DNA of 64,000 nucleotides, from positions 248,001 through 312,000 of the forward strand of contig NZ_JQGJ02000003.1 of assembly GCF_000802155.2 (NCBI RefSeq), written 5' to 3'. The notes under the pieces were generated by a model. That model saw only the letters and a program-made list of their open reading frames with translations. It made no database searches and was not told the origin of the DNA. Positions 63,965-64,000 of this stretch are shown piece after piece; the first letter of the stretch is position 1; each line of letters opens with the position of its first letter. Source of the stretch: Pseudomonas frederiksbergensis (GTDB lineage: Bacteria > Pseudomonadota > Gammaproteobacteria > Pseudomonadales > Pseudomonadaceae). The position numbers and the translations under genes are program-made.

Positions 63965-64000
63965 TTTTGTGGCGAGGGGATTTATCCCCTCGCTACAAAA
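63965..64000. repeat. REP-type palindrome at the right edge
   Basis: TTTTGTGGCGAGGGGAT (63965-63981) pairs with ATCCCCTCGCTACAAAA (63984-64000) over 17 bp with one mismatch. It is the same family as the palindrome at 18512-18547 and may end transcription of the DUF2868-DUF3482 pair (AAAA/TTTT flanks). Confidence 0.8.

Overview
This is a chromosomal segment of a Pseudomonas of the fluorescens group. The GC-rich codon use, the gene order (pilGHIJ-chpA, gshB, tonB3, yqgE, ruvX, pyrR-pyrB-pyrC', then pilT, proC, metXW, hemW, trmB, thiGS, rpoH, ftsXEY, M16 peptidases, rsmD, lao genes, coaD, mutM, pfpI, ilvD, folA) and the inverted GTGGGAGCGGGCTTGCTCGCG-type REPINs all fit. The order largely follows the PA0350-PA0415 region of P. 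aeruginosa as I remember it, so most genes are conserved core genes. No rRNA, tRNA, CRISPR array, insertion sequence or prophage was recognised. Layout: 1-880 holds the start of an off-window gene and an AT-rich orphan gene. 0.88-10.9 kb is a minus-strand type IV pili chemosensory operon (pilG, pilH, pilI, pilJ, chpA, chpC) with no pilK (CheR-like) or chpB (CheB-like). 11.1-17.1 kb carries glutathione synthesis, a TonB protein, yqgE/ruvX and the pyrimidine set, including a catalytically degenerate dihydroorotase. 17.2-28.6 kb carries a TM2 protein, a C40 peptidase, pilT without pilU, PLP homeostasis and proline synthesis, methionine synthesis, nucleotide sanitation, haem chaperone, tRNA methylation and thiazole synthesis. 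28.7-33.6 kb is peptidoglycan polymerisation, the heat-shock sigma factor and the FtsYEX operon. 33.9-40.3 kb holds two successive pairs of M16 zinc peptidases on either side of rsmD, apparently a divergent duplication. 40.4-46.8 kb holds a hydrolase, a sulfurtransferase and a LaoR/LaoC/LaoB/LaoA-like long-chain alcohol oxidation module with a palindromic operator inside its promoter. 47-52 kb is coaD, ferredoxin, mutM, an HDOD protein, a DJ-1/PfpI protein and an RlmI-like methyltransferase. 52.1-55.7 kb is the most unusual part: a 23-residue peptide gene with a strong ribosome binding site, followed by a hairpin, a SagB-type flavin dehydrogenase, an AurF-type diiron N-oxygenase with a complete metal motif, and an MFS exporter. 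It looks like a small, possibly peptide-based, natural-product operon. 55.9-64 kb returns to core genes: ilvD, pchP, tcyP, folA and a conserved uncharacterised membrane-protein/GTPase pair. How the parts relate: the chemosensory genes and pilT control type IV pili; pyrR-pyrB-pyrC' supplies the aspartate transcarbamoylase complex; metX and metW start methionine synthesis; ftsY, ftsE, ftsX and rpoH form a division, secretion and stress operon; and the lao genes oxidise a fatty alcohol to an aldehyde and then to an acid under a TetR repressor. All family assignments come from reading motifs and remembered synteny. No database search was run.
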